The notes: generated by a model from the sequence alone, not told the origin. DNA of 64,000 nt from Glaciecola sp. XM2 (GCF_018595715.1 NZ_JAHEOJ010000014.1:372001-436000); one strand, 5' to 3'. Shown: positions 35,547 to 47,070, numbered from the stretch's first letter. Numbers and translations are program-made.

Positions 35547-38372
35547 ATGAAACGTATGTTAATCAACGCTACTCAGCAAGAAGAGTTGCGTGTTGCCTTA
35601 GTAGATGGCCAAAAACTCTACGACCTCGATATAGAAAGTCCCGGACACGAACAAAAGAAAGCAAATATCTACAAGGGCACCATCACTCGCGTTGAGCCCA
35701 GCCTAGAAGCCGCCTTTGTTGATTATGGCGCTGACCGCCACGGTTTCCTTCCTCTTAAAGAAATTGCTAAAACCTACTTCCCCAAAGGCTACAAGTTTGA
35801 AGGTCGCCCGAATATTAAAGAAGTTATTCGTGAAGGCACAGAAGTTATCGTGCAAATCGATAAAGAAGAGCGCGGCCAAAAAGGCGCAGCCCTCACCACC
35901 TTCATCTCGTTAGCGGGAAGCTACCTCGTACTTATGCCAAACAACCCTAGAGCCGGCGGTATTTCGCGTCGCATAGAGGGTGATGAGCGCACCGATTTAA
36001 AATCCGCCATGAGTGAGCTAGAAGTGCCAAACGGCATGGGCCTCATTGTACGAACCGCTGGTGTTGGTAAATCAGCGGCAGAATTAAAGTGGGACTTAAG
36101 CGTTCTACTTCATTACTGGGAAAAAATCTCAGAAGCGGCTGAATCTAAGCCCGCCCCCTTCCTTATTCACCAAGAAAGTAATGTGATTGTCAGAGCAATA
36201 CGTGACTATTTGCGCCGTGACATTGGTGAAATACTTATCGATAGCCCTGCCATATACGAGCAGGCTTTGCAGCATATCGAAGTTGTCAGACCAGACTTTG
36301 TAAGCCGCGTTAAACAGTATCAAGGCAGTGTACCGCTGTTTTCGCATTACCAAATCGAAAGCCAGATTGAGTCTGCGTTTCAACGTGAAGTGCGTCTACC
36401 CTCTGGTGGCTCAATTGTGATTGACCCTACAGAAGCGCTTATTTCTATTGATATTAACTCCGCTCGTGCAACTAAAGGCGGTGATATTGAAGAAACCGCC
36501 TTTAATACGAATTTAGAAGCGGCAGACGAAATAGCCAGACAGTTACGCTTGCGTGATGCCGGTGGTTTGGTCGTTATCGATTTTATCGATATGACCCCAG
36601 TTAAGCACCAGCGTGAAGTTGAAAACCGCATGAAAGCAGCGGTAGAAAGCGACAGAGCCCGCATTCAGCTTGGCAAAATCTCTCGCTTTGGTTTACTTGA
36701 AATGTCGCGTCAACGTTTGCGCCCTTCGTTAGGCGAATCTGCACATAACGTTTGTCCTCGTTGTGATGGTCACGGCACGATACGTGGTAATGAATCCCTA
36801 GCACTTTCGGTACTGCGTATCATTGAAGAAGAGTGCATAAAAGACAATACCGGGCAAATCGAAGCACAGCTTCCTGTCGCGGTAGCCACTTACTTGCTCA
36901 ATGAAAAGCGCAGCGACATCGCCGCTTTAGAGGTGAATCATAAAGTTAACTTATTGATTATTCCTAATCCAAACTTAGACACTCCTCGCTATCAAATTCT
37001 TCGCAGAAAGAGCGCAGAAATTGTGAACGATATCAGTTATAACGTTGAACTGGTAAAAGAGCCAGAAAGCGCTGCCGACACCAAATCAACACAAACCGTT
37101 AAGCGTGAAGAGCCTGTTCTTCAAGGTATGAGTGCACCTTCACAAGCGCCTGCCGCTGCACCCGCTCCCGCTTCAACTGAAACGGTAAAACAGCCAGGAC
37201 TCGTCAGTAAACTCGGCAAATGGTTATCTGGCTTATTTGCTACAGAGCCTACTCCGCCACCGAAGAAAACGCATCCTCAGCGCAAACGTTCGTCTTCGCG
37301 TAACAATAAGCGTCGTACCGGCGGTCCTCGTAATAGACAAGATCGCAATGAAAATGCTGAAGCCGATGGCAAAAATACAGATGCAAATGCAGATAGAGGC
37401 GAGCGCAATAAACCGCGCAATAAACGTGGCGGTCAAAACAGAAACGCCGACAAGCGTGACAAAGCCAATGTCGAGAACGTAGAAAAGACGCAGCAAGAGA
37501 CTCAGGCAAAACCAGAGTCAGCTGACGCACCTAAAAAAGAAGCGCGCAAAAAAGCGCCTACTCAACGTCGCAGTCGTCGACCAGCAAGACAAAGTGTTAG
37601 GGTTTCAGATGACGCCAAAGCCAGTGAAGTTGCAGAGCAAGGCGCGGTTGTAGCACCAGTCGCTCCGGTCAGCACTCCTGAAGTCGCGCCTGAGGCAGCT
37701 ATTGAAAAGGCACCTGCAGTCGCAGCAGACGTCAATACACAGCCAAGCGACGTAGCTCCTATTGAAGCAAAAGCAGTTGAGCCTGTAGCCGATGCCAAAG
37801 CAGATCAAGCGCCGGTTGAAGCGCCATCAAATACTGAAGAGCCTGCAAGTGTTGAAGCTAGCGCTGAAGCACCTGAAGTTACCAAGCCAAAGCGCGGCCG
37901 TCCTAGACGCTCAACTAAAGCAGCAAAAGCTGAAGTTGCAGCAGACAAAGACAGTGCAGCAACAGCAGAATCAGAGCCTAAGCAACCGGAGCTTGCGTTT
38001 GACGCCCACGACACGCCATCTGACGTGGCAGCTCAGGCTGAAACAATAGCGACTGAACCGACGGATAATAAACCGGTTGAAAGTGAACCGGTGGAAAGTA
38101 AACCCGCTGAAGCACAATCAGCACAAACAACTGAAAGTGCATCATCAGCCTCTTCGGTAATGCGAGCGTCTAGTCAAACGATTAAAGCGCCGCTAGCACG
38201 CTTCTCTCATCCGATGGCGAATCCAAAATCCGTGGATATGCCTGAGCCTCGCACATATTCAGCAATGAGTGACGACGCTCGCGGAAAATTTGCGACAGCC
38301 GGAACCCCCGCTGTTATATCGAATGCATCGTCTAAATCAAGTGCGCCGAGTGCAACCCCACCAAGCAGTTAA
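35547..38372 (+). CDS. rne: Ribonuclease E
   Basis: An essential endoribonuclease that starts mRNA decay and processes rRNA and tRNA. The N-terminal catalytic half (about 1-515) has an S1 domain ([24 protein letters not shown]), catalytic Asp residues in ISIDINSA and VVIDFIDM (about 302 and 345), and the zinc link C403-PRC-406. The C-terminal half is disordered and begins with a membrane-anchoring amphipathic helix, [13 protein letters not shown] (about 552-564). Three or four Arg/Lys-rich RNA-binding patches follow ([40 protein letters not shown]), alternating with Ala/Glu/Pro-rich stretches. At 941 residues it is somewhat shorter than the E. coli enzyme. The scaffold tail is fast-evolving, so partner sites cannot be assigned. 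Confidence 0.98.
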   Translation: MKRMLINATQQEELRVALVDGQKLYDLDIESPGHEQKKANIYKGTITRVEPSLEAAFVDYGADRHGFLPLKEIAKTYFPKGYKFEGRPNIKEVIREGTEVIVQIDKEERGQKGAALTTFISLAGSYLVLMPNNPRAGGISRRIEGDERTDLKSAMSELEVPNGMGLIVRTAGVGKSAAELKWDLSVLLHYWEKISEAAESKPAPFLIHQESNVIVRAIRDYLRRDIGEILIDSPAIYEQALQHIEVVRPDFVSRVKQYQGSVPLFSHYQIESQIESAFQREVRLPSGGSIVIDPTEALISIDINSARATKGGDIEETAFNTNLEAADEIARQLRLRDAGGLVVIDFIDMTPVKHQREVENRMKAAVESDRARIQLGKISRFGLLEMSRQRLRPSLGESAHNVCPRCDGHGTIRGNESLALSVLRIIEEECIKDNTGQIEAQLPVAVATYLLNEKRSDIAALEVNHKVNLLIIPNPNLDTPRYQILRRKSAEIVNDISYNVELVKEPESAADTKSTQTVKREEPVLQGMSAPSQAPAAAPAPASTETVKQPGLVSKLGKWLSGLFATEPTPPPKKTHPQRKRSSSRNNKRRTGGPRNRQDRNENAEADGKNTDANADRGERNKPRNKRGGQNRNADKRDKANVENVEKTQQETQAKPESADAPKKEARKKAPTQRRSRRPARQSVRVSDDAKASEVAEQGAVVAPVAPVSTPEVAPEAAIEKAPAVAADVNTQPSDVAPIEAKAVEPVADAKADQAPVEAPSNTEEPASVEASAEAPEVTKPKRGRPRRSTKAAKAEVAADKDSAATAESEPKQPELAFDAHDTPSDVAAQAETIATEPTDNKPVESEPVESKPAEAQSAQTTESASSASSVMRASSQTIKAPLARFSHPMANPKSVDMPEPRTYSAMSDDARGKFATAGTPAVISNASSKSSAPSATPPSS

Positions 38373-38406
38373 TAGTGCCTTGGTGCGGTGTGCATCGCAG
38401 TGAAAC

Positions 38407-38440
38407 AAAAAACGCCAGTATGATACTGGCGTTTTTTTAG
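38407..38440. terminator. Bidirectional terminator between rne and the DUF2058 gene
   Basis: A 10-bp stem (AACGCCAGTA / TACTGGCGTT) with a 3-base loop has TTTTTT on the plus side and TTTTTTGTTT on the minus side. It serves the converging rne and topA-DUF2058 units. Confidence 0.93.
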
Positions 38441-38470
38441 TTTATGGTCCCTGAAAGCTGAACGCTTGGA

Positions 38471-39028
38471 TCACCACATGAGATCATCAGGAATATCATA
38501 ATCTGCATACCAATCGTCATCGGCATCTGCTTGCGCTCTGTTTTCTGAGGCTGTGTTAGCAATATAAATAACGGCTTGTGGCATTCTCGTTTGAATTTTA
38601 TCGGCAACCGGCAACGGCACTAGCTCATATTCGTTGTCTTGATAAGACACAATAGCAAGTTTGGCAGCAGTGACATCTTTGTGGGTCCGCTCACTGACAT
38701 ACAAGCGTTTAACCTTGTTATTGTCGGTAAAATTGAGCACCACATCCCCATTATTTTTTGGCTGCGCATTCACCTTGATAAGGTTAATCACTTGCGCTTT
38801 GATCTCTTTTTGCTGCTTGAGTTCGCGTTGCTGCGCTGCTAACTCACGATCTTTTTGCTGCTTAGCTATCCTTGCTTGCTCAGCTGCAGTTTTAGCGGCA
38901 TCTTCAATCACGGCCTTTTTATTTTGCTGTTTGGCTTTTACTTGTTTATGACGCTCTTTTTTGGCCTTTTGTGCCTGCTTTTTGTCGGCCAAGCCAGCTT
39001 TGAGTAATTGATCTTGTAATGAACTCAT
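38471..39028 (-). CDS. DUF2058 (YaiL-like) nucleoprotein
   Basis: A 185-residue protein matching E. coli YaiL closely. The start is LQDQLLKAGL; a long basic coiled-coil helix rich in Lys/Gln/Ala follows (about 15-80). The C-terminal globular part contains LNFTDNNKVKRLYV, VPLPVADKI and the family ending YADYDIPDDLMW. YaiL-type proteins have been described as nucleoprotein or polynucleotide-associated; no enzyme activity is established that I know of. It starts nine bases after topA, so it is co-transcribed with it. Confidence 0.88.
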   Translation of the reverse strand: MSSLQDQLLKAGLADKKQAQKAKKERHKQVKAKQQNKKAVIEDAAKTAAEQARIAKQQKDRELAAQQRELKQQKEIKAQVINLIKVNAQPKNNGDVVLNFTDNNKVKRLYVSERTHKDVTAAKLAIVSYQDNEYELVPLPVADKIQTRMPQAVIYIANTASENRAQADADDDWYADYDIPDDLMW

Positions 39029-39037
39029 AAAATACCG

Positions 39038-41704
39038 TTACTTTTTCTTTGCCTTCGCTTTAGGTTTAGACTTTGGCTTACGTTTATCGTCCGCTACCCA
39101 TTTACCCGTATCGTACCAAGCCGACCAACCCGTGGCTTTTTTGTCTTTATCTTCCGACATAACATACTGTTGCTTGGTTTTTCGACTGTATCTCACTACC
39201 GTTGGATTTCCGTCTGGATCGGTATCTGGAGCATCAGCAAGGTAATAAAACTTAGGTGAAATTCTATCTCTAAATTGCTTTAACTCTTTAACTAACGGTG
39301 CTCTTGTCTCGCGCGACTTTGGAAATGTCGAAGCGGCAAGGAAAATACCAGAAGCGCCATCTCTTAAAACAAAGTGAGCGTCAGAGTTTTCACACACAAG
39401 TTCGGGTAAAAACACCGGATCTTCTTTCGGTGGCGCAGCTTCGCCATTTTTAAGGAGTTTACGTGTGTTTTTACACTCTTCGTTGGTACATCCAAAGTAT
39501 TTTCCAAATCTACCGTTCTTAAGCTCCATATCGCTTTGACATTTATCACACTCGATAATCGGCCCGTCGTATCCTTTCAGCTTAAACGTGCCCTTTTCAA
39601 TCTCATAACCTGTGCAGCTAGGCGTATTCCCGCAAATATGTAACTTGCGATGCTCATCCACCAAGTAACTGTCCATTGCCGTCTCACAAACTGGACACCG
39701 TCTTTTTGCTCTAAGCGCTTCAGTTTCTAACTCATCTTCATCAGTGACTTTTACCACTTCATCGCCAGGCGTGAGATTCATAGTTTGCGTGCAGCGCTCT
39801 TTGGGCGGCAGGTTGTAACCGCTGCATCCAAGAAACACGCCGCTGCTCGCTGTGCGCACATTCATATGACGTGAGCACGTGGGACAGTCAATCTGAATGG
39901 GTACTGCTTGATTCGGTTGCATGCCCCCATCGTCTTCGCTTAATTCCGCTTTATGTAATTGTTCAGAGAATTCTTCATAAAATCCATCTAAAACACGCTT
40001 CCACTCAAGCGAGCCATGAGCAATATCATCCAAGCGCTGCTCCATTTTAGCGGTGAAGTCATAGCTGATAAGGTCTTGGAAATTTGCTACTAAACGGTCA
40101 TTAACAATCTCACCCATTTTTTCGGCATAAAAACGTTTATTCTCAAGACGAACGTAGCCCCTATCTTGTATAGTGCCAATGATATTTGCGTAAGTAGATG
40201 GGCGACCAATTCCGCGCTTTTCGAGTTCTTTTACCAACGAGGCTTCATTAAAGCGAGCAATGGGTTTGGTAAAATGTTGTTTAGGCTCTAACTGTTTTAA
40301 CTTAAGGACATCGCCGGTTTTTACATTGGGTAATTCACCGTCGTTATCGTCTTTGCGCTTCATTTGGCTTAGAACACTCGTCCAACCATCGAATACTAAC
40401 ACCCGGCCTTTTACTGTCAGTTCATAATCGCCGGCAGCCACTTTGATCGTGGTAGCGTCATATTTGGCGTTGGTCATTTGGCAGGCAACAAACTGACGCC
40501 AGATCAGCTCGTACAAGCGCTGTGCGTCTCTTTCCATCTCACCTAGACTGGCAGCCTTAATCTTGACGTTTGACGGGCGTATGGCTTCGTGAGCCTCTTG
40601 TGCGCCATCTTTGCTGCCATACTTGATCGGTGCATTGGGCAAATATTTATCGCCAAAGTCTTTGCGAATAAATTCGCGACAATTCTCAACCGCCTCACTG
40701 CTTAAATTGGTTGAGTCGGTACGCATGTAAGTAATGTGGCCCGCTTCGTATAAGCGTTGTGCCATGGTCATGGTCTTTTTCACACCAAAACCTAAGCGAG
40801 TGCTGGCTGCCTGTTGAAGCGTCGAGGTAATAAACGGTGCCGAAGGTTTACTTTGTGTCGGCTTAGAATCCCTACTCACCACTTTATAGTCTGCAGACTG
40901 CAGTTGCGCTAGGGCTTTATCGGTGTCAGCTTTATTGGTGGGTTTAAAATTTGCACCTTGATACTTTTGCACCATCATGCGTAAGTCTTGGGAGGCTTGG
41001 GTGCTTAAATCTGCGTGCACATCCCAGAACTCTTCGGGTACAAACGCTTTTATTTCACGCTCTCGCTCAACTACCAAGCGCACAGCAACAGACTGAACCC
41101 TGCCTGCGGAAAGGCCACGGGCCACTTTCTTCCACAACAAAGGTGACAGCATGAATCCTACGACTCTATCTAAGAATCGTCTTGCTTGCTGGGCATTGAC
41201 GCGAGCGATGTTGACATCACTAGGATGTGAAAACGCTTCCTTTATTGCCGATTGGGTAATTTCGTTAAACACGACGCGCTGAAAGTGCTTATCTTTGCCT
41301 TTGAGAAGCTCTTGGAGGTGCCAAGCAATGGCTTCCCCTTCTCTATCCAAATCCGTCGCGAGGTAAATAGTATCGGCGTCTTTCGCCAGCTTTTTAAGTT
41401 CGTTGACGACCTTTTCTTTACCGAGTAAGACCTGATAGTGCGCTTCCCAGTTTTGTTTTGGGTCAACCCCCATGCGGTCAACGAGTTTGTTGTACTCATA
41501 CTCTTTCAGGTAACGCTCTTTTTTGGCCTCAGACCAAGTATTAAGTTCTTTGGCTGGCTTTTTAGGTTCAATATTGCCAAGTGACTTAGTAGGAAGATCG
41601 CGTACATGTCCAACGCTAGATTTTACAATAAAATCCTTACCTAGATATTTATTAATCGTTTTTGCTTTTGCGGGTGACTCGACGATAACTAATGATTTAG
41701 CCAT
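39038..41704 (-). CDS. topA: DNA topoisomerase I
   Basis: A type IA topoisomerase that relaxes negative supercoils. The Toprim domain has [16 protein letters not shown] and the acidic triad [12 protein letters not shown]. The catalytic tyrosine is Tyr326 in [10 protein letters not shown]. The C-terminal part carries three four-Cys zinc ribbons (starting CPTCSRH, CPVCETA and CDKCQSD), then zinc-free ribbon repeats and a Lys-rich tail ([13 protein letters not shown]). At 888 residues the length is usual. It is the first gene of a two-gene unit; 290 bases separate it from divergent astB. Confidence 0.98.
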   Translation of the reverse strand: MAKSLVIVESPAKAKTINKYLGKDFIVKSSVGHVRDLPTKSLGNIEPKKPAKELNTWSEAKKERYLKEYEYNKLVDRMGVDPKQNWEAHYQVLLGKEKVVNELKKLAKDADTIYLATDLDREGEAIAWHLQELLKGKDKHFQRVVFNEITQSAIKEAFSHPSDVNIARVNAQQARRFLDRVVGFMLSPLLWKKVARGLSAGRVQSVAVRLVVEREREIKAFVPEEFWDVHADLSTQASQDLRMMVQKYQGANFKPTNKADTDKALAQLQSADYKVVSRDSKPTQSKPSAPFITSTLQQAASTRLGFGVKKTMTMAQRLYEAGHITYMRTDSTNLSSEAVENCREFIRKDFGDKYLPNAPIKYGSKDGAQEAHEAIRPSNVKIKAASLGEMERDAQRLYELIWRQFVACQMTNAKYDATTIKVAAGDYELTVKGRVLVFDGWTSVLSQMKRKDDNDGELPNVKTGDVLKLKQLEPKQHFTKPIARFNEASLVKELEKRGIGRPSTYANIIGTIQDRGYVRLENKRFYAEKMGEIVNDRLVANFQDLISYDFTAKMEQRLDDIAHGSLEWKRVLDGFYEEFSEQLHKAELSEDDGGMQPNQAVPIQIDCPTCSRHMNVRTASSGVFLGCSGYNLPPKERCTQTMNLTPGDEVVKVTDEDELETEALRAKRRCPVCETAMDSYLVDEHRKLHICGNTPSCTGYEIEKGTFKLKGYDGPIIECDKCQSDMELKNGRFGKYFGCTNEECKNTRKLLKNGEAAPPKEDPVFLPELVCENSDAHFVLRDGASGIFLAASTFPKSRETRAPLVKELKQFRDRISPKFYYLADAPDTDPDGNPTVVRYSRKTKQQYVMSEDKDKKATGWSAWYDTGKWVADDKRKPKSKPKAKAKKK

Positions 41705-41892
41705 TAAATAAGAAAACCTTTTATTTTATAGCCGCTTATATGTATTTAATAACGGCTATTATGGTGTCGTGTGTTATTTCTCTTTTTTAACATATATCTA
41801 CAAAGTGAATAGAAAACAAGTTGATATATATAATTATCTGCGCACATATGGGTAAAGTGTTTGTTTTTATTAATGTTTTCTTATAATCACCA

Positions 41893-41920
41893 TTGGCAAA
41901 TAAAAAATACTCCGTATAAT
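41893..41920 (+). promoter_or_regulatory. Candidate sigma-70 promoter of astB
   Basis: TTGGCA (41893-41898) and a perfect TATAAT (41915-41920) are separated by 16 bases, 76 bases before the chosen astB start. No ARG-box-like palindrome is clear nearby. Confidence 0.65.
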
Positions 41921-41995
41921 CTTGCTCACCTGGCACCCGATTGATGCATAGATGTCGCAGTGTCATCCACTAACATATGCCACGGAGAGTACGTG

Positions 41996-43336
41996 ATGAA
42001 GTGTGTAGAAGCAAATTTTGATGGATTGGTAGGCCCGACTCACAACTATGCCGGTTTATCGGTGGGTAACGTCGCGTCAAAGTCTAATGCTAATGCGGTC
42101 AGCAACCCAAAACAAGCCGCCCTCCAAGGACTAGCAAAAATGAAGTCTCTTGCAGATATGGGAATGCTGCAAGGCGTATTAGCACCTCAAGAAAGGCCTG
42201 ATATTTATTCATTACGCCGTTTGGGTTTTACTGGTGACGATGCCAATGTTATGCGTGAAGCATACAAACAAGCACCGCATATTTTTTTAGCCTCTTCTTC
42301 TGCATCAAGCATGTGGACAGCAAACGCTGCAACCGTATCGCCTAGCGCCGATACCGCCGATAATAAAGTGCATTTCACACCCGCAAATTTAACCAATAAG
42401 TATCATCGTTCACTCGAACCTGTTACCACGGGTAACATTTTAAAAGCGGTGTTTAATGATGAACGTCATTTTGCGCACCATATGCATCTGCCTGATAACG
42501 ACCATTTTGGCGATGAAGGGGCAGCCAATCATACGCGCCTTTGCCATGAATATGGTGAGCCTGGTGTCGAGTTGTTTGTATACGGCAAGCATGCTTTTGA
42601 TGATAATCAGCCTAAGCCAAGCAAATTTCCTGCTCGTCAAACCATTGAAGCCAGCCAAGCGGTGGCGCGCCTACATCAATTAAACAATACGCGCACCGTG
42701 TTTGCCCAACAAAACCCTCAGGTGATTGACGATGGCGTCTTTCATAATGACGTTATTGCCGTGGGTAATCGCAATGTGTTGTTTTATCATCAAGATGCGT
42801 TTTTAGACACCGAGCGTCTAAAAACAGACGTGCTTGCAGGCCTTGATGAGCGTCCTTTTCATTTTATTGAAGTGCCCCGCGATAGCGTCTCGGTGCAAGA
42901 TGCGGTTAAAAGTTATGTATTTAATACACAGCTAATCAACTTACCGAATGACGAAATGGTGATTATTGCACCGATGGAGTGTCAGCAAAATCCAGCGGTT
43001 TATAGCTATTTACAGCAACTCACCCAAGACAACAACCCCATTACAAACGTACATTACTTTGACGTTAAACAGAGCATGCAAAATGGCGGTGGACCTGCAT
43101 GCTTGCGACTTAGAGTAGCCTTAAGTGAGCAAGAGCAAGGTGGGGTTAATAAAGCGTGCTGGATGAACGAACGAAGTTATACCGCGCTTCAGGCTTGGGT
43201 AAACAAACACTATCGTGATCGCATTCACGCGGATGATTTGGCTGATCCACAATTACTCATTGAATCTCGCAATGCACTTGACGAGCTCACCCAGATACTT
43301 AATTTGGGCAGTGTCTATCGTTTTCAAAAGGCATAA
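41996..43336 (+). CDS. astB: N-succinylarginine dihydrolase
   Basis: The second enzyme of the arginine succinyltransferase pathway: it converts succinylarginine to succinylornithine, CO2 and ammonia. ATG at 41996 ([22 protein letters not shown]) gives 446 residues, the usual length, with CGGAGAG upstream; a GTG 12 codons earlier opens the frame. Catalytic features are visible: the nucleophilic Cys369 in [10 protein letters not shown], plus the [15 protein letters not shown] and HNDVIAVGN segments of the amidinotransferase fold. The other ast genes (astC, astA, astD, astE) are not adjacent: topA and an Ig-repeat lipoprotein gene flank it. Confidence 0.96.
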   Translation: MKCVEANFDGLVGPTHNYAGLSVGNVASKSNANAVSNPKQAALQGLAKMKSLADMGMLQGVLAPQERPDIYSLRRLGFTGDDANVMREAYKQAPHIFLASSSASSMWTANAATVSPSADTADNKVHFTPANLTNKYHRSLEPVTTGNILKAVFNDERHFAHHMHLPDNDHFGDEGAANHTRLCHEYGEPGVELFVYGKHAFDDNQPKPSKFPARQTIEASQAVARLHQLNNTRTVFAQQNPQVIDDGVFHNDVIAVGNRNVLFYHQDAFLDTERLKTDVLAGLDERPFHFIEVPRDSVSVQDAVKSYVFNTQLINLPNDEMVIIAPMECQQNPAVYSYLQQLTQDNNPITNVHYFDVKQSMQNGGGPACLRLRVALSEQEQGGVNKACWMNERSYTALQAWVNKHYRDRIHADDLADPQLLIESRNALDELTQILNLGSVYRFQKA

Positions 43337-43342
43337 AAAAAA

Positions 43343-43364
43343 CCTGCACTAGGCAGGCTTTTTA
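43343..43364 (+). terminator. Terminator of astB
   Basis: A short stem CCTGC / GCAGG with a 5-base loop runs into CTTTTTA, just after the astB stop. It is short but well placed; the converging lipoprotein gene ends about 15 bases further. Confidence 0.65.
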
Positions 43365-43377
43365 TCCGTTTCTTACC

Positions 43378-45567
43378 TTATAGGGTGTTTGCACAATTCC
43401 CCGAAGAACCAAACGGGTTAGATGGCGGTGGTGACGTTTCTTGCGTTAAATCGTCGCTTGCGACACCTAGGCTATATTCTTGCAGCTCAGATGATTCGGT
43501 ACCCGAAGATTGCCCAAAGACACCAATAACGGTTTGTACCCAGCCACCAAATTGTCTTGCATAGCGAAGTTCAATCGTGGCTTGGCCGTTAGCATCGGTG
43601 CGCGCAACGTTGTTGCTGAAGTTTACCGTTGCAATGTTACCTGGAGTCAGTTGCCCATCTCCATTGGTATCTTCACCGGCATCTAGACGACCGTTACCGT
43701 TAGTATCTTCGTTTTGACATACCGCGGTAGTAATCGCTACGTATACACGTGCTGTTGCATCCCACTGCCAAAATCCTTTTCTATACGCATCCACTAATGG
43801 CGGCGTCGATGATGCGGTTAACGCAGCATTGGCAATTGGTCGCCCGGCGGCATCTGTTACGAAAATAGCAAAGTCTTTTCTGTAAGACGCTTGGTCAGGT
43901 ACATTAATTTCGTTACCCGTACCAATTGAGATGTCGAATGCTCTATCCCCCACCGTCAAGCTCGTGATAGCCGTTACGCCGTCACTTTCTGCTTCAATGG
44001 TGACACCATCTTCTGAACTCACTGCGTTAGAGCTATAAACAGTCGATGCAATACCGTTACTATCGGTGGTAGCGGTGTTTGGCGAAATACTGCCGCCGGT
44101 TGAATCAGCGAATAATCTGAAGTTCACCGTTTTACCTTTTACTAGGTTACCAACAGCATCACGTACTACTGCGGTTACGGTTGCGGTTTGTCCTTCTGGA
44201 CCGATTAAATCAGGTGTCGCATCAACGAAAATACTGTCTACATCAGATGCCACAAACTCCAATGAAGCGCGCGCTGTTACTTGGTTTCCGCTTCCGTCAG
44301 TACCGATAGCTGAAATTGACGCTGGACCAGCAAAGGCAGAGTTAATGACAACGGTGGCCAAACCTTGGGCGTTAGTTGTCGCTACGTTTCCACCACCAGG
44401 AGCGGTAACGGTGCCGCGGGATGTGGTTACTTGAACGCTACCATTTGCAAAGGGCTGGTTGTTTTTAAACCAACGTAAGGTTAGCGTTTGATTGGTGTTT
44501 AGGGCTAGGCCTTCTGTCGGCAAGTTTGTGAAACTAAAATCATCTTGTTGGATGTTCACCGAAAAGCTCGCACTCGCATTAAGAGCTGTCGCAGTAATAG
44601 TCGCAGTACCTGATTGAGTAGCGGTAAAGTTAACCGTCACCTGACCATTGGCATTGGTTACTGGCGCGCTTTGATCTAGGGTACCAATATCGGTGGTCAA
44701 GGTAAGCGCTTGACCCGCAATCCCTTGGCCATCTGAATCTGATAAAACAAAGGTGATAGGTGCGGAGTCATTCAGAATGACAGAAGATGCACCGTTAATG
44801 TTCACTTCCGTTCCTACTACGCGCACCGTTATCGATTCTGATAATTGACCTGAAGTCGCCGTGATCATGATCTCACGGTTTTCTTGATTGTTTTGTGTTG
44901 TTAGTAACGCTCTAGAAGTGCCGTCTGCGCCAGAAACTGAATTGACAACAGTAATCGAGGCGTTTTGATCTGCAGAAAATGTTACCGGAACATCGGCTAG
45001 CAAAATATTTTGTTCGCTTTTAACCACTGCAATCAGTTCGATTTCATCAGAGCCGCTAGAGGCAAGTTGAATCGAGCTGGCAAACAATTCAAGCGAGAAA
45101 GGAGATTGTTGTGAAGCACCCGACGATTCAAACCCAGCGGAAATCACAGGGCCATCAACGACGCTCGCCGTTACACGACCGCTGCCACTTAATTCACCTA
45201 CAAGCATTTCGATTTCTGCAACGCCGCTAGCATCTGTAAGTGCAGTACCGGTGTCGTTGCTAAAAACTACAAGGTTTGCGGTACTAAGCGTAAAACTGAC
45301 CACTTCGCCCACCACTGGAGAGCCGCCTGAATCAGTGAGAGTCGCTCGTACCGTTAAAGGACCACCCTCGGTCACTTGATTCGATACCGTACCGTCTGCA
45401 CCTACAAGCTCAATCGCTAAGACTTGTGAGGTTGTCGTAGGTGGCGTGGTCGGTGTGGTCGGTGTATTCGTGCCGCCATCAGTGCGCTCAAGCGAGCCTC
45501 CACCGCCGCAAGCGGCAAGAAGCCATGTAAATGTTAATAGCCAAAATATCCGGGATACTTGTTTCAT
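43378..45567 (-). CDS. Ig-like repeat lipoprotein (Big_1/invasin type)
   Basis: A 729-residue probable outer-membrane lipoprotein. The signal peptide ends in lipobox LAAC with Cys20, followed by GGGG and a Thr/Pro-rich spacer. At least five tandem immunoglobulin-like repeats of about 90-100 residues follow, each with the Big_1 pattern of a polar strand, V-x-G-x-x-V-x-F and a D/N-x-x-G-x-A turn (VVGEVVSFTLST, DASGVAEIEMLV, NGQVTVNFTATQSGTATITA, PEGQTATVTAVVRD, VKGKTVNFRLFA). Near the end is a calcium-binding-like loop pair (DTNGNGRLDAGEDTNGDGQL), like EF-hand or thrombospondin type 3 loops. It resembles adhesin/invasin stalks but has no beta-barrel anchor of its own. Role probably surface adhesion or matrix; unproven. 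Confidence 0.82.
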   Translation of the reverse strand: MKQVSRIFWLLTFTWLLAACGGGGSLERTDGGTNTPTTPTTPPTTTSQVLAIELVGADGTVSNQVTEGGPLTVRATLTDSGGSPVVGEVVSFTLSTANLVVFSNDTGTALTDASGVAEIEMLVGELSGSGRVTASVVDGPVISAGFESSGASQQSPFSLELFASSIQLASSGSDEIELIAVVKSEQNILLADVPVTFSADQNASITVVNSVSGADGTSRALLTTQNNQENREIMITATSGQLSESITVRVVGTEVNINGASSVILNDSAPITFVLSDSDGQGIAGQALTLTTDIGTLDQSAPVTNANGQVTVNFTATQSGTATITATALNASASFSVNIQQDDFSFTNLPTEGLALNTNQTLTLRWFKNNQPFANGSVQVTTSRGTVTAPGGGNVATTNAQGLATVVINSAFAGPASISAIGTDGSGNQVTARASLEFVASDVDSIFVDATPDLIGPEGQTATVTAVVRDAVGNLVKGKTVNFRLFADSTGGSISPNTATTDSNGIASTVYSSNAVSSEDGVTIEAESDGVTAITSLTVGDRAFDISIGTGNEINVPDQASYRKDFAIFVTDAAGRPIANAALTASSTPPLVDAYRKGFWQWDATARVYVAITTAVCQNEDTNGNGRLDAGEDTNGDGQLTPGNIATVNFSNNVARTDANGQATIELRYARQFGGWVQTVIGVFGQSSGTESSELQEYSLGVASDDLTQETSPPPSNPFGSSGNCANTL

Positions 45568-45708
45568 GTTGCTACCTTGTATTCATTAAATTGACTCAGT
45601 GGCGCCTATGAGCCCTGACAGTCGCGATTAAAAATCGGTTTAGTATTTGCTTTAACCTTGCTAATCTTCTGTCCCATGGACAAATAATTAGAACTAAAAG
45701 GTCGTCTC

Positions 45709-47070
45709 ATGTCGCAAGACAATAAAAAAACGCATCTAACCTTAAAAATCTTTATCGGCATGATCGCCGGAATCGTTATAGGTGCTTTTCTACAAATGTC
45801 ATTTGATGATAGCGGAGATCGCGTTTTCAATATATTTGGAATGGCGTTTTCTACGTATGGATTTTTCGTTGATGGTATATTTACCATAGGCGGAACGATT
45901 TTCATCAACAGCCTTAAAATGCTCGTGGTGCCCTTGGTATTCGTGTCTTTGGTGTGTGGTGTAAGCAGTTTATCTGACCCCTCAAAGCTCGGTCGCCTTG
46001 GTGGAAAGTCTGTCGGATTATACGTAATGACCACCTGCATCGCAGTCACATTTGCGTTAATAATGGCGCTATTAATTAAACCGGGCGAAGGCTTTATTAT
46101 TGAAACCACCGCAGAATTTAGCGCAAATCAGGCGCCGAGTTTGGCGCAAGTCATTATCGATATGTTCCCATCTAACCCTATAAATGCGATGGCCGAAGGC
46201 AACATGTTGCAAATCATTGTGTTTGCCGTGCTCTTTGGTATTGCAATGGCAAAATGCGGTGAAGTGGGCTTAAAAGTACAAAAAGCATTCGAGATGGTTA
46301 ACGACGTCATCATGAAGATTGTGCTGATTATCATGGAGCTTGCGCCTTACGGTGTTTTCTTCTTAATGGCAAAACTCGCAGCCACAACAGATCTCGCCGC
46401 GTTTGGAAGCATTTTAAGTTATTTCCTCTTAGTATTTTTCTTGCTCATTGCACACGCGTTAATCGTTTATCCAACGCTACTGGTGGTGCTAGCTCGACTC
46501 AATCCTTTGCGTTTATTGGTAAAAATGAAAGACACCGCTATTTTTGCCTTTAGCTCATCGAGCAGTAGTGCAACCTTGCCTATCACCTTATCAACCGCTC
46601 AGCGCAAATTAGGCGTTGATCGTTCTGTCGCATCTTTCACTATCCCGCTAGGCGCCACCATCAATATGGATGGCACAGCAATCATGCAAGGTGTGGCAAC
46701 AGTTTTTATTGCACAAGTATATGGCGTTGACTTATCGACCACCGATTTACTCATGGTAGTACTGACCGCAACGCTGGCATCGATTGGCACCGCTGGTGTC
46801 CCAGGCGTTGGTTTGATTATGCTAGCGATGGTACTGCAACAGGTGAATCTGCCGGTGGAAGGAATCGCTTTGATTATTGGTATAGATCGTCTACTTGATA
46901 TGACGCGTACCGTGGTCAATGTAACTGGAGATTGCACGGTGGCGACGATTGTCGCAAAATCTGAGGGCGTGTTGGATATTGATACTTACAACGCCGACCC
47001 ATTCTCTGATGAAATGAAAGCGGCATCGGCATTTGATGATCCTACAGCTAAATCTGACAGTTCTGCCTAG
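45709..47070 (+). CDS. Dicarboxylate/amino acid:cation symporter (DAACS)
   Basis: A 453-residue inner-membrane transporter of the GltP/DctA family. Signature features are the serine-rich re-entrant loop SSSSSATLPITLS, the NMDGTAIMQG helix-7 motif that binds Na+ and substrate, and the DRLLDMTRTVVNVTGD helix-8 motif with the substrate-binding Asp and Arg. About eight helices are visible. The family takes up glutamate, aspartate or C4-dicarboxylates with Na+ or H+; the exact substrate is not determinable, though Arg in helix 8 fits acidic substrates. AAGG lies before ATG. The stop overlaps the converging lolE stop in the shared tetramer CTAG. Confidence 0.93.
   Translation: MSQDNKKTHLTLKIFIGMIAGIVIGAFLQMSFDDSGDRVFNIFGMAFSTYGFFVDGIFTIGGTIFINSLKMLVVPLVFVSLVCGVSSLSDPSKLGRLGGKSVGLYVMTTCIAVTFALIMALLIKPGEGFIIETTAEFSANQAPSLAQVIIDMFPSNPINAMAEGNMLQIIVFAVLFGIAMAKCGEVGLKVQKAFEMVNDVIMKIVLIIMELAPYGVFFLMAKLAATTDLAAFGSILSYFLLVFFLLIAHALIVYPTLLVVLARLNPLRLLVKMKDTAIFAFSSSSSSATLPITLSTAQRKLGVDRSVASFTIPLGATINMDGTAIMQGVATVFIAQVYGVDLSTTDLLMVVLTATLASIGTAGVPGVGLIMLAMVLQQVNLPVEGIALIIGIDRLLDMTRTVVNVTGDCTVATIVAKSEGVLDIDTYNADPFSDEMKAASAFDDPTAKSDSSA

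Noticed and set aside
37400-38340. Repetitive Ala/Glu/Pro-rich DNA in the 3' half of rne, with several long frames on both strands
   Set aside because: This is the normal disordered scaffold region of RNase E; the frames are by-products of its biased codon use, not separate genes or a tandem-repeat locus.
41930-41950. Possible sigma-54 promoter (TGGCAC...GC) before astB, as in enterobacterial ast operons
   Set aside because: The GG and GC elements are 12 bases apart instead of 10, and a better sigma-70 pair lies just upstream.
45606-46109. 167-codon open frame antisense to the start of the DAACS symporter gene
   Set aside because: Its product has no family features, and the opposite strand encodes a clear transporter with all its motifs.
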